Shown: one piece after another, positions 1 to 8,113 of the stretch
Position numbering within the stretch: position 1 is the stretch's first letter
Layout of the letters: every line of letters begins with the position of its first letter
NCBI GenBank assembly: GCA_034678415.1
Contig: JAXDBV010000335.1
Span: forward strand, 1-11,605
Source of the DNA: JAXDBV01 sp034678415
GTDB taxonomy: Bacteria; Bacteroidota; Bacteroidia; Bacteroidales; VadinHA17
Length of the DNA: 11,605 nucleotides
Direction: 5' to 3'
Program-made: the position numbers and the translations under genes
The notes under the pieces: generated by a model
The model's database searches: none
What the model was told of the DNA's origin: nothing
The model's input: the letters and a program-made list of their open reading frames with translations, nothing else

Positions 1-473
1 TTAGCCCCGATGATGAGGGTGTTGAAACCGATTTTCCCTGTACGGATCTTGTGAAGGGTGGCCGATGTTATGGCCAGCCGGGGAAGATAGGAAAGGACAA
101 AATGGATGCCGGCCAGCACCGAGAGAGAAGTGTAGTAATTCCTGTAGTTGATGATGACGTCATTCAATATCAGTGCTAAGAAGATGATCAATGAACCGAT
201 GATTGTGACAAGCAGACTGAGGCCGAGCTCCTTAAGCCGTGACCGCCTGCACACATCCCTGTAAAACCCTGCCAGGTAATAGAGGATGCACCAGAAGACA
301 GGCAAGAGGATAAGACCCAGTGCCAATGTACTGGAAAACCTCACGGGTACAGGATATCCGAAGTAATGGGATTCGATAACGACCTTTCTGAAAATAAAAA
401 AGAGGGCCCAACTCGCGGTAGCGGTCAGAATGTCGAAAATTACGTATGTTAATACCTTTTTTTTCCTGTTCAT
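1..473 (-). CDS. Polyprenyl-phosphate sugar transferase, N-terminal part (cut by window edge)
   Basis: The reading frame is open from the ATG at 473 to base 1, giving 157 complete codons; the C-terminal catalytic part lies outside the window. Four hydrophobic segments are visible, at about residues 8-28, 47-70, 84-103 and 115-134. A short stretch around 148-157 (IGFNTLIIGA) looks like the start of the Rossmann-like domain that precedes the catalytic domain in WcaJ/PglC-type undecaprenyl-phosphate sugar phosphotransferases. In that family the enzyme moves a sugar-1-phosphate from a nucleotide sugar to undecaprenyl phosphate at the inner membrane, the first step of capsule, exopolysaccharide or O-antigen synthesis. 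The pattern of basic residues plus KELG after the second membrane segment fits Bacteroidota members of the family as I remember them. The Gfo/Idh/MocA-like gene ends 117 bases upstream on the same strand. The sugar substrate cannot be told, and the catalytic domain is inferred, not seen. Confidence 0.8.
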   Translation of the reverse strand, partial: MNRKKKVLTYVIFDILTATASWALFFIFRKVVIESHYFGYPVPVRFSSTLALGLILLPVFWCILYYLAGFYRDVCRRSRLKELGLSLLVTIIGSLIIFLALILNDVIINYRNYYTSLSVLAGIHFVLSYLPRLAITSATLHKIRTGKIGFNTLIIGA

Positions 474-525
474 GCAAATCAAGGCAAAAAGGTTCTTTGC
501 ACAATGGAGCATAACCGGGTAGCAG

Positions 526-556
526 CTAAGATACAATAAATGTTGGAAGAATTAAA
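526..556 (-). promoter_or_regulatory. Candidate promoter for the sugar transferase gene
   Basis: On the minus strand the sequence TATCTTAG (533-526) matches the Bacteroidota -7 consensus TAnnTTTG at all but one position. TTTA (556-553) lies 19 bases upstream, where TTTG would be expected. The start codon at 473 follows after a leader of about 45 bases. The match is imperfect and could be chance. Confidence 0.3.
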
Positions 557-590
557 CCGGGGCAGTTGGTTGTACTGCAACCGGCTGATT

Positions 591-1535
591 TTATTTACAC
601 AACCGGTCGACCTTTTCCTGAAGCTCCAGTGCAATGGTCAGGGCATTCAGGGCGTCATCAGTATTGGCTTGCGGGTATTTTTTCTGGTTGATGGATGTCT
701 GGAAACAGACCAGTTCCTCCTGCAAGGGATCCACGGGGGTGATTAGCAGCGGTTCGGTGGTGATTTCGGGGTAAGGAAGTGGTCTGCCGGTGCTGTTAAG
801 GTTGATATGGTAGATATTGGCTGTCTGGTGCAGCAGGTCGACGCAAGTCCTGTTTCCTTCGCGGAAAAACTCGCAGGTATGCGAAGCCTGTGTGGTCACC
901 CTGTTCACAAGGAAGTTGGCCACACTGCCGTTGGCGAAATCAATTCTTGCCTCAACAAGATCAGGATAATCGGAGACCAGTCTGACACCGCTGATGCTCA
1001 GTCTTCGGATAGAGGAACGGGTAATGAACAGGGCCAGGTCAATATCGTTGAGCATGTAATTCATGATCAGTGAGGTATGTTTCTGCCGATGGTCGAACGG
1101 TACGGTTCTGCGGTATTCAATATACCTGGGATGCCGGATATAAGGCATGGCAGCCATGATGGCCGGGTTATACCGGTTAGGTTGGGTGATCTGTATGATT
1201 CCCCTGGCTTCGGTGAGCAGTTTTGAAAAACCGGCAATATTCTCGCTCCTGTCGGTGAAGGGATTCCTGATCAGCACATGTTTTGTCTGCCGTATGGCAT
1301 CGGTGACAAAAGGATAAAGTATAGTTGAGGGGTTAGTGATATCAACGGCATCGGCCATCTTTACCAGGTCGAGCGCTGATTCAAACCTGGCCGCTCCCGA
1401 CAGGAGTGAGTCATCAGGCATCAGGCTGTCATGCACCGGATGGTATCCGATAATCTCAAAACCATTCAGTTCACGTAACAGCCGCACATGTTCTGTAATA
1501 CTTTCCGGAGTACCCAGGATACCGATACGTATCAT
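591..1535 (-). CDS. Gfo/Idh/MocA-family protein with altered catalytic motifs
   Basis: This 314-residue protein has the two-domain layout of Gfo/Idh/MocA oxidoreductases: an N-terminal nucleotide-binding fold starting at residue 2 (IRIGILGTP) and a C-terminal beta-sheet domain from about residue 125, with recognisable family stretches (RYNPA at 121-125, SGVRLVSDYPD at 182-192, ARIDFANGSVANF at 196-208). Family members usually oxidise or reduce sugars or sugar nucleotides with NAD(P). Here the usual EKP motif reads R90-N91-P92, so the conserved lysine is missing. The histidine normally found in the MIHDID-like motif is N163 (MLNDID). The glycine-rich loop is also poor (GILGTPES instead of GxGxxG). 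The gene may be a non-catalytic relative or may have a changed activity. It lies upstream of a sugar transferase on the same strand, which suggests a role linked to surface polysaccharide. The family call is firm; the function is not. Confidence 0.85.
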   Translation of the reverse strand: MIRIGILGTPESITEHVRLLRELNGFEIIGYHPVHDSLMPDDSLLSGAARFESALDLVKMADAVDITNPSTILYPFVTDAIRQTKHVLIRNPFTDRSENIAGFSKLLTEARGIIQITQPNRYNPAIMAAMPYIRHPRYIEYRRTVPFDHRQKHTSLIMNYMLNDIDLALFITRSSIRRLSISGVRLVSDYPDLVEARIDFANGSVANFLVNRVTTQASHTCEFFREGNRTCVDLLHQTANIYHINLNSTGRPLPYPEITTEPLLITPVDPLQEELVCFQTSINQKKYPQANTDDALNALTIALELQEKVDRLCK

Positions 1536-1548
1536 TGCCAGGTTTTTA

Positions 1549-1556
1549 CAAACTTA
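1549..1556 (-). promoter_or_regulatory. Candidate -7 element for the Gfo/Idh/MocA-like gene
   Basis: TAAGTTTG on the minus strand (1556-1549) is an exact match to TAnnTTTG and lies 13 bases upstream of the ATG at 1535. No TTTG is seen at the expected distance upstream, and the leader would be very short, so this is only a candidate. Confidence 0.35.
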
Positions 1557-1621
1557 TGACAATTCTGGCCGGGCTCTCTCCATTTTTTTTAGGAATTATC
1601 AACGGATTGATGTTGAAAATT

Positions 1622-1629
1622 TAAATTTG
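1622..1629 (+). promoter_or_regulatory. Candidate -7 element for the pcm operon
   Basis: TAAATTTG is an exact match to TAnnTTTG, 17 bases upstream of the ATG at 1647. No clear -33 TTTG is present. It faces away from the matching minus-strand element at 1549-1556, so the 111-base gap would hold two divergent promoters. Confidence 0.4.
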
Positions 1630-1646
1630 TACTTCCGGAATTCATT

Positions 1647-2309
1647 ATGAAGATAAGAGATACATATTTGCACAAGGGCATGCGTCAGCGGCTGGTGGAC
1701 GAGATACGGGAGAAAGGCATCAGGGATGAAGCGGTGCTCAGTGCGGTGAACAGGGTGCCGAGGCATATCTTCATGGATTCCGGGTTCATCAATTTTGCAT
1801 ATAAGGATCAGGCGTTTCCCATTGCCGCGGGTCAGACTATCTCACAGCCTTACACCGTGGCATTTCAGACCGAGCTGTTGCAGGTAGAGAAACATCAGAA
1901 AGTGCTGGAGATAGGAACGGGTTCAGGTTACCAGACAGCCATTCTCCTGGAGCTGGGGACCAAGGTTTTCACCATCGAACGGCAGAGGGAACTGTTTCTT
2001 AAGGTACAGGCATTGTTGCCACGGCTGGGCTACAAGGCTCATTTTTTCTATGGCGACGGCTATGAAGGACTGCCCGCCTATGCTCCATTTGACCGTATAC
2101 TGATCACAGCAGCCGCACCCGAGATCCCTGCCACACTGCTGGAACAGTTGCGGACGGGCGGTAAAATGGTGCTCCCCCTCGGTTCTTCCTCCTCCCAGGT
2201 GATGACCCGGATCGAGAAAACAGGAACCGGACAGTACCACACCACCAGCCACGGCTATTTTGTTTTTGTTCCCCTGCTCAGGGGAAAAGTGAACGATCCC
2301 AATACCTAA
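1647..2309 (+). CDS. pcm: Protein-L-isoaspartate(D-aspartate) O-methyltransferase
   Basis: The 220-residue product is full length for the family. It carries the PCMT signature around residues 57-71 (FPIAAGQTISQPYTV, with the conserved serine at S66), the SAM-binding motif VLEIGTGSGYQT (86-97), and an acidic residue after the next strand (TIER, 109-112) expected to bind the ribose of SAM. The family methylates isoaspartyl residues formed by ageing of asparagine and aspartate, which starts their repair; it acts in the cytosol and does not depend on the neighbouring genes. The ATG at 1647 gives the normal N-terminus (a short helix before RQRLVDEIREKGI). The next gene starts 10 bases after the stop, so the two are probably transcribed together from a promoter just upstream. 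Confidence 0.95.
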   Translation: MKIRDTYLHKGMRQRLVDEIREKGIRDEAVLSAVNRVPRHIFMDSGFINFAYKDQAFPIAAGQTISQPYTVAFQTELLQVEKHQKVLEIGTGSGYQTAILLELGTKVFTIERQRELFLKVQALLPRLGYKAHFFYGDGYEGLPAYAPFDRILITAAAPEIPATLLEQLRTGGKMVLPLGSSSSQVMTRIEKTGTGQYHTTSHGYFVFVPLLRGKVNDPNT

Positions 2310-2319
2310 GCATTCTGTC

Positions 2320-2958
2320 ATGATCACTATCCGTTTGTTTTCATTCAATCCCTTCCAGGAGAACACCTTTGTGGTACACGATGAGACGCTGGAATGTGTG
2401 ATTATTGATCCGGGATGCTACACTGAACGGGAGAAGGAAGATCTGGCGGAATATATTGCTGCAAATAACCTCAGGCCTGTGTACCTGCTGAACACCCATT
2501 GTCATGTGGATCATATACTGGGGAATGCGTTTGTGGCAGAGAAGTACGGGCTGGTGGCCTGTTGTCATCGCAGCGATTTCCCTTTGCTGCAAGGGGCGGA
2601 CGATCAGGGCATGCTGTTTGGCCTGAGAATTACCCGGCCCCCTTCTGCCGTACAGTTCCTGTCAGACGGTGATGTTGTCCGCTTTGGAAATACCACCCTC
2701 CGCATTATTCACCTCCCCGGACATTCTGAAGGAAGCATAGCATTCTTCTTCCCGGATGACCACTGTGTTTTCGCAGGGGATGTGCTGTTCCTGGGCGGCA
2801 TTGGACGGACCGACCTTCCCGGCGGTAATTACAGGGTACTGATCGGCAACATCATGGAGAAACTGTTTCCCCTGGGGGATGATATTATCGTGTATCCCGG
2901 ACACGGACCGGAAACAACCACCGGGTATGAACGACTCAATAATCCCTTCCTTGCCTGA
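2320..2958 (+). CDS. Metallo-beta-lactamase-fold hydrolase, glyoxalase II-like (single domain)
   Basis: The 212-residue protein carries the complete set of metal ligands of the superfamily: the motif THCHVDH gives H60, H62, D64 and H65; H135 lies in LPGHSEG; D154 in FAGDVLF; H195 in YPGHGPET. The GIGRTDLPGG stretch (160-169) is typical of the glyoxalase II/YcbL branch. The protein lacks the C-terminal helical substrate-binding domain of classical GloB, so it resembles short YcbL-type thioester hydrolases. Relatives hydrolyse glutathione or other thiol esters such as S-lactoylglutathione, with zinc and/or iron. Many Bacteroidota lack glutathione, so the natural thiol may differ; that is inference. 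It follows pcm by 10 bases. A persulfide dioxygenase or another thioesterase activity is possible. Confidence 0.85.
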   Translation: MITIRLFSFNPFQENTFVVHDETLECVIIDPGCYTEREKEDLAEYIAANNLRPVYLLNTHCHVDHILGNAFVAEKYGLVACCHRSDFPLLQGADDQGMLFGLRITRPPSAVQFLSDGDVVRFGNTTLRIIHLPGHSEGSIAFFFPDDHCVFAGDVLFLGGIGRTDLPGGNYRVLIGNIMEKLFPLGDDIIVYPGHGPETTTGYERLNNPFLA

Positions 2959-3017
2959 AACCTATTATTAAACATGCAGGAATGAAATCACCTTAGTTTT
3001 TTTAGCGGATAGATCTT

Positions 3018-3025
3018 TATATTTT
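3018..3025 (+). promoter_or_regulatory. Candidate -7 element for gcvP
   Basis: TATATTTT matches TAnnTTTG except for the last base, about 36 bases upstream of the gcvP start. The following leader is very AT-rich and has no Shine-Dalgarno sequence, as is common in this phylum. No glycine riboswitch fits in the 102-base gap. Low-specificity AT-rich sequence makes a chance match possible. Confidence 0.3.
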
Positions 3026-3060
3026 AGTTCCCAATATTAAAATAAGTAAAATAATAATGT

Positions 3061-5952
3061 ATGTTTATGACAATCAATGAGTTTGCATTACGTCACCTGG
3101 GTCCCCGCGGGAAAGAAATCGAACAGATGAGCAAGGTGATCGGGGTAAGCAGTCCCGATGAGCTGATCGATAGAACCATTCCTGCATCGATCCGGCTGAA
3201 GAAACCGCTGGATCTTCCGCAGGGCATATCCGAATATGAATATTATCACCGCATCCGGAAGATGGCGGAGATGAACAAGCTGTTCAAAAGTTTTATCGGG
3301 CTCGGTTATTACGGCACTATTTTTCCTGCTGTGATCCAGCGTAACATTCTCGAGAATCCGGCCTGGTATACCTCTTACACGCCTTACCAGGCTGAGATCA
3401 GTCAGGGGAGGCTGGAAGCGCTGTTGAACTTTCAGACTGCCATAATGGAGCTTACCGGCATGGAACTGGCGAATGCTTCATTGCTCGACGAGGGTACAGC
3501 GGCTGCCGAAGCGATGATCATGCTGTATAACAGCCGTCCGAGGGAACTGGTGAAAAGAGGGGCGAATCAATTCTTCGTGGATGAAGACACTTTTCCGCAA
3601 ACCATTGATGTGTTAAAGACCCGATCAGCCCCGTTGGGGATACAGCTGGTTATCGGCCGGATACGGGAGATGAAGCTGAGCGATGCTATGTTCGGGATGC
3701 TTGTTCAGTATCCCTGTGCGGATGGTGAAGTAAGGGATTACAGGGGGATCATTGATGAAGCGCACGCACATGGGGTGATGGCAGTGGTGGCGGCAGATAT
3801 TCTCAGCCTGGCACTGCTTACTCCCCCGGGGGAGTGGGGTGCTGATGTGGTGGTTGGATCGTCACAGCGACTGGGCATACCCATGGGATACGGTGGCCCT
3901 CATGCCGGTTATTTTGCCACCCGCGACACCTTCAGGCGCAACATGCCCGGCAGGATCATCGGCGTGTCGGTCGATACAGCAGGTAAGCCGGCGCTGAGAA
4001 TGGCACTGCAGACACGGGAGCAGCATATTAAACGGGAGAGGGCAACATCGAATATATGTACCGCCCAGGCACTGCTGGCAACCATGGCCGGTATGTATGC
4101 CGTGTACCACGGACCCGAGGGACTGAAAAATATTGCCTCGCGCATCCACCGTTTTGCCGCGAACCTGTCGGGTCAGCTTGAAAAACTGGGATACCGGATT
4201 GAACATAAGAACTTCTTTGATACCCTCAGGATTGGCGTTCCGGCAGCGGTTAACATGAATAAACTCAGGGAGCAGGCGCTGGGCAAAGAGATGAATTTCA
4301 GGTATATCGATAACAAGACGGTGGGGATCAGCATCGATGAGACAACATCGGCAGATGATGTTGCCGCTATTGTGCAGGTATTTGCGGTTGCGGCCGGGAA
4401 AGATACCTCGTCTTCATCCATGACTGAGACCGTTGCATTAGAGAAATCGTTCCTTAGAACATCCGCCTTTCTGCAACAGGAGGTGTTTCATAAATACCGG
4501 TCGGAGACGGAGCTGATGCGGTATATCAAGAAGCTGGAGAGGAAGGATTTTTCACTAACACATTCCATGATATCCCTGGGTTCGTGCACGATGAAGCTGA
4601 CGGCTGCGGTGGAGATGTTTCCGCTGAGCTGGCCTGGATTTGCCAACCTTCATCCTTTTGTCCCGGCCGACCAGGCCCTGGGATACCGGGAGCTGTTCAG
4701 GGAGCTGGTGGATGATTTGTGCACCATCACCGGTTTTGATGCGGTATCGCTGCAGCCCAACTCAGGTGCTGCCGGCGAATATGCGGGGCTGATGGTGATC
4801 AGGGCATACCATGAGAGAAGGGGAGAAGGCCACCGTAATGTGGTGCTGATCCCTGCTTCGGCCCATGGCACCAATCCGGCGAGTGCGGTCATGGCCGGGG
4901 GTGAGGTGATGGTGGTCGATTGTGACCTGAAAGGCAATGTCAGCTTGGAAAGCCTGAGACAACTGGCATCAGCCCATAAAGACCGGTTGGCCTGTTTCAT
5001 GATCACCTATCCCTCGACACACGGAGTATTCGAAAGCGATATCATCGAAATGGTAAAGGTGATACATGATAACGGCGGATTGGTTTACATGGATGGTGCC
5101 AACATGAATGCACAGGTGGGATACACCAATCCTGCCATCATCGGTGCCGATGTGTGTCATCTCAACCTTCACAAGACTTTTGCCATTCCTCATGGCGGCG
5201 GAGGGCCGGGGATGGGGCCCATTGCGGTGAACAGCAAGCTGGCTCCCTTCCTTCCGGGTCACCCGCTTGTCAGCACGGGTGGCGATAGGGGGATCACCGC
5301 CGTTGCATCGGCTCCGTACGGCAGCGCAAGCATTCTCACCATCTCACATGCCTATATCAAAATGATGGGAGGGGAAGGACTTACCGAGGCGACAAAAATA
5401 GCTATACTCAATGCGAACTACATTGCGGCAGCCCTGAAGGATTATTTTGATGTGGTGTACAAGGGAGAGAACGGATATGTTGCCCATGAGATGATCCTCG
5501 AATGCCGTAATTTCAAGCAGCTGGCAAGTGTGACGGAAGCAGATATTGCCAAACGGCTGATGGATTTCGGTTTTCATGCACCCACCCTTTCGTTTCCCGT
5601 ACACGGGACACTCATGGTGGAACCTACGGAGAGCGAGTCAAAGGCCGAACTTGACCGTTTCATTGCCGCCCTGAAAACCATTCATGGAGAGATAATGGAG
5701 ATCAGGGATGGTAAGGCGGATGCGACCGACAATGTGCTGAAGAATGCGCCCCATACCATGGAAGCCGTGACAACGGACGAATGGAAGCATCCGTATACCC
5801 GGGGGAAAGCTGCATATCCCCTGCCATGGGTGACTGAGAATAAATTCTGGCCGTCAGTGGCCAGGATCGATGATGCCTATGGCGACAGGAACCTGGTATG
5901 TTCATGTGCACCCATCGAAGCGTACAGGAAAGAAGCATCGGGTGATAAGTAA
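3061..5952 (+). CDS. gcvP: Glycine dehydrogenase (aminomethyl-transferring), P-protein of the glycine cleavage system
   Basis: The 963-residue product is the single-chain P-protein, with both halves that some bacteria encode as gcvPA and gcvPB. It uses PLP to decarboxylate glycine and passes the aminomethyl group to the lipoyl arm of GcvH; with GcvT and Lpd this yields CO2, ammonia and 5,10-methylene-THF. The N-terminal half begins with the family hallmark FALRHLGP (8-15) and has YTPYQAEISQGRLEALLNFQ (about 107-126). The C-terminal half has the PLP lysine K705 in NLHKTFAIPHGGGGPG. The length is normal and no frameshift is seen. A second ATG two codons in (3067) could equally be the start. No gcvT or gcvH lies nearby, so those genes must be elsewhere. 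The gene converges on ddl, 71 bases away. Confidence 0.97.
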   Translation: MFMTINEFALRHLGPRGKEIEQMSKVIGVSSPDELIDRTIPASIRLKKPLDLPQGISEYEYYHRIRKMAEMNKLFKSFIGLGYYGTIFPAVIQRNILENPAWYTSYTPYQAEISQGRLEALLNFQTAIMELTGMELANASLLDEGTAAAEAMIMLYNSRPRELVKRGANQFFVDEDTFPQTIDVLKTRSAPLGIQLVIGRIREMKLSDAMFGMLVQYPCADGEVRDYRGIIDEAHAHGVMAVVAADILSLALLTPPGEWGADVVVGSSQRLGIPMGYGGPHAGYFATRDTFRRNMPGRIIGVSVDTAGKPALRMALQTREQHIKRERATSNICTAQALLATMAGMYAVYHGPEGLKNIASRIHRFAANLSGQLEKLGYRIEHKNFFDTLRIGVPAAVNMNKLREQALGKEMNFRYIDNKTVGISIDETTSADDVAAIVQVFAVAAGKDTSSSSMTETVALEKSFLRTSAFLQQEVFHKYRSETELMRYIKKLERKDFSLTHSMISLGSCTMKLTAAVEMFPLSWPGFANLHPFVPADQALGYRELFRELVDDLCTITGFDAVSLQPNSGAAGEYAGLMVIRAYHERRGEGHRNVVLIPASAHGTNPASAVMAGGEVMVVDCDLKGNVSLESLRQLASAHKDRLACFMITYPSTHGVFESDIIEMVKVIHDNGGLVYMDGANMNAQVGYTNPAIIGADVCHLNLHKTFAIPHGGGGPGMGPIAVNSKLAPFLPGHPLVSTGGDRGITAVASAPYGSASILTISHAYIKMMGGEGLTEATKIAILNANYIAAALKDYFDVVYKGENGYVAHEMILECRNFKQLASVTEADIAKRLMDFGFHAPTLSFPVHGTLMVEPTESESKAELDRFIAALKTIHGEIMEIRDGKADATDNVLKNAPHTMEAVTTDEWKHPYTRGKAAYPLPWVTENKFWPSVARIDDAYGDRNLVCSCAPIEAYRKEASGDK

Positions 5953-6023
5953 CAGGTTCAGGTATTTACTGTCCGAACGGTTTTATCCTCTGTATTATCC
6001 GTGCAGTGCCGGAGAATGCACAC

Positions 6024-7010
6024 CTAACGGTCTCTGTTTATGGCATCCTCGATGACCAGAGAATAGAGATCCTGTAAGCGTATGCCATAGGCGATAGCCT
6101 GTTTTGGGACGATGCTTTCGGCCGACATGCCCGGTATGCTGTTAACCTCAAGGAAATACAGTTTGTTCCGGGATAGAATGAAATCAATCCTTACCACTCC
6201 ATGGCATTGGAGGAGAGAGTAGATGCGGGATGACAGATCCTGGCACTCCTTTGCTTTGGCGGCCGGGATACGTGCGGGAGTGATCTCATCCGACATGCCC
6301 GTGGTGTACTTAGCCTGGTAATCGAAAAATTCGGTTTTACTGACTATCTCGGTGACGGGGAAGATATATTCCCGGGTGGAGGTTTTTATCAGGCCGCAGG
6401 TTACCTCAATGCCCTTCACGAATTTCTCGACGATCACCTGCCGGTCTTCAGCGAATGCTGCGGCGATGGCTTGGTTCAGCTCTTTTTCATCCTTCACCTT
6501 GGAAACCCCGCAACTGCTGCCTCCCTCATTGGGTTTGACAAAGCAGGGCAGCCCCAGCTCACGGAGAATCAGATCATGATACACACTGTCCGGGTCGGTG
6601 AAAAGGAGGGCTTTGGCGGTGAGGATTCCGTAATTCCGGAGGAATATTTTACAGAAATACTTGTTGAATGTCAGTGCCGATGTAAGCCTTCCCGATGAGG
6701 TATAAGGTATGTCCATCAGATCGAGGTAGGCCTGCAGTTTTCCATCCTCACCGGGTGTGCCATGGATAGCGATGAACACACAGTCGAACATCACTTTCCT
6801 CCCGTTATGCATCAGGCTGAAATCATTCTTGTCGACAGGCACCTTTTGTCCCTGTTCATTTTCCCAGTACCAGTCACCACCCCTGATGGTAATGATATAC
6901 ACCTGGTATTTGTCTTTATCGATAAGCCGGGCTACTTGGTGTGCACTTTTCACGGAGATATCATATTCCGATGAATCTCCTCCTGAGAGCAGGGCAACCG
7001 TCTTCTTCAT
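6024..7010 (-). CDS. ddl: D-alanine--D-alanine ligase
   Basis: This 328-residue ATP-grasp enzyme joins two D-alanines for the peptidoglycan stem peptide in the cytosol. Visible hallmarks are E15 (GGDSSEYDIS), HGTPGEDGKLQ (83-93), the ATP-binding stretch KPNEGGSSCGVSK (159-171), K234-Y235 in the omega loop (DYQAKY), and the magnesium ligands D276, E288 and N290 (RIDF, FLEVNSIPG). A tyrosine at 235 fits a D-Ala-D-Ala enzyme and argues against a vancomycin-resistance D-Ala-D-Lac type. Length is normal. It is the last gene of a minus-strand run that begins with the PASTA-domain gene and lies 44 bases after rluD, with no obvious promoter between them. It faces gcvP with a 71-base gap, in which I see no good intrinsic terminator. 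Confidence 0.96.
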   Translation of the reverse strand: MKKTVALLSGGDSSEYDISVKSAHQVARLIDKDKYQVYIITIRGGDWYWENEQGQKVPVDKNDFSLMHNGRKVMFDCVFIAIHGTPGEDGKLQAYLDLMDIPYTSSGRLTSALTFNKYFCKIFLRNYGILTAKALLFTDPDSVYHDLILRELGLPCFVKPNEGGSSCGVSKVKDEKELNQAIAAAFAEDRQVIVEKFVKGIEVTCGLIKTSTREYIFPVTEIVSKTEFFDYQAKYTTGMSDEITPARIPAAKAKECQDLSSRIYSLLQCHGVVRIDFILSRNKLYFLEVNSIPGMSAESIVPKQAIAYGIRLQDLYSLVIEDAINRDR

Positions 7011-7054
7011 ATTACCGTAAATGAAAACGCCATCAAAAGTAGGAAATTACCTGT

Positions 7055-8107
7055 TCACACAGTTGTTCTGCCGGTAATATAATTTCTCCATTTTTCCATC
7101 ACCTCATTCATATCGGCCGGCAGGCCGGTTTCAAACAGCATATTCTTTCCTGTGCGCGGATGGATAAATCCGAGGGACACGGCGTGGAGAGCCTGGCGGG
7201 GCATGATCTGGAAACAGTGATGAATGAACTGTTTGTAGTGTTGGTGGGTGGTTCCCCTGAGGATTTTGTCTCCCCCGTATTCTGTATCACCGAACACCGG
7301 GTGCCGGATCTGCCGGAAGTGCACGCGTATCTGGTGAGTGCGTCCTGTTTCCAGGCGACATTCCACGAGGTTTACGTACCCCAGGCGTTCCATCACACGG
7401 TAGTGTGTCACGGCATACTTTCCCTGGCTGTCGTCGTCGAAAACATGCATTTTGGTCCTGTCTTTCGGGTTGCGCCCTATATTTCCGGTAATGGTTCCTT
7501 CATCCTTTTCCAGGTTGCCCCATACCAGGGCGATGTACCTGCGTTCGATGGTACGTTCGTAGAACTGTTTGGCGAGGTGCGCCTGCGATATTTCGTTTTT
7601 GGCGATCACCATCACTCCCGAGGTCATCTTGTCCAGCCTGTGGACCAGCCCAGGCCGGTAGTCGCCCGGTGTGAACAAGGGAGAGTCTTTCAGGTGGTAG
7701 GCGAGGGCGTGAATGAGGGTGCCTGAATAATTTCCGAGGCCCGGGTGTACCACCATGCCAGCCGCTTTGTTGATCACTACAAGGTCTTCGTCCTGGTAAA
7801 GAAAATCGAGCGGGATATTTTCCGGGATGATTTCATATTCATGTCGGGGGTATGCAAGGACGATAGAGATAGTATCCCCGGGTTTTACCCGGTAGTTAGA
7901 TTTAACCGGCACCTGGTTCACCAGTATATTGCCTGCCAGAGCGGCGGCCTGTACACGGCTGCGCGAGGTGTTCTCCAGCCTGCCGGCCAGGTACTTGTCG
8001 ATTCTCAGCATCGCCTGTCCCCGAGCCACATCAAAACGGAAATGTTCATACAGGTCGGCCGATTCACATGCATCATCGCGGACAATATGGTCATTTTCGC
8101 TGGTCAA
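7055..8107 (-). CDS. rluD: RluA/RluD-family 23S rRNA pseudouridine synthase
   Basis: The 350-residue product has an N-terminal S4 RNA-binding domain (about 34-82, from LRIDKYLAGRLENTSRSR) followed by the RluA-type catalytic domain. The catalytic aspartate is D159 in GLVHRLDKMTSG, and ETGRTHQIRVHF is the usual second conserved motif. E. coli RluD converts uridines 1911, 1915 and 1917 of 23S rRNA helix 69 to pseudouridine, late in large-subunit assembly. The domain order fits RluD or RluC; the exact target sites cannot be told from sequence alone. The N-terminal extension before the S4 domain (acidic, then LYEHFRF at 19-25) is typical of Bacteroidota members as I recall them and supports the ATG at 8107. 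The gene starts 6 bases after the stop of the T9SS-protein gene, which indicates tight co-transcription. Confidence 0.9.
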   Translation of the reverse strand: MTSENDHIVRDDACESADLYEHFRFDVARGQAMLRIDKYLAGRLENTSRSRVQAAALAGNILVNQVPVKSNYRVKPGDTISIVLAYPRHEYEIIPENIPLDFLYQDEDLVVINKAAGMVVHPGLGNYSGTLIHALAYHLKDSPLFTPGDYRPGLVHRLDKMTSGVMVIAKNEISQAHLAKQFYERTIERRYIALVWGNLEKDEGTITGNIGRNPKDRTKMHVFDDDSQGKYAVTHYRVMERLGYVNLVECRLETGRTHQIRVHFRQIRHPVFGDTEYGGDKILRGTTHQHYKQFIHHCFQIMPRQALHAVSLGFIHPRTGKNMLFETGLPADMNEVMEKWRNYITGRTTV

Positions 8108-8113
8108 GGAGAT

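Noticed and set aside
563..587. Hairpin just after the Gfo/Idh/MocA stop codon, possible terminator
   Set aside because: The 10-base stem pairs fully (with two G-U wobbles) only in plus-strand RNA, where no gene needs it. In minus-strand RNA it has two C-A mismatches and the sequence after it is C-rich rather than a T-run.
2959..3060. Glycine riboswitch upstream of gcvP
   Set aside because: The gap is only 102 bases, very AT-rich, and shows none of the paired elements of a glycine aptamer.
5953..6023. Possible bidirectional terminator between the convergent gcvP and ddl genes
   Set aside because: The only visible dyad (GTGCA at 6001-6005 with TGCAC at 6017-6021) has a 5-base stem, an 11-base loop and no T-run on either strand.
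7160..7726. 188-codon open frame on the plus strand
   Set aside because: It lies wholly antisense to rluD, whose product has every family motif; the translation has no recognisable domain and looks like a mirror of the codon use of rluD.
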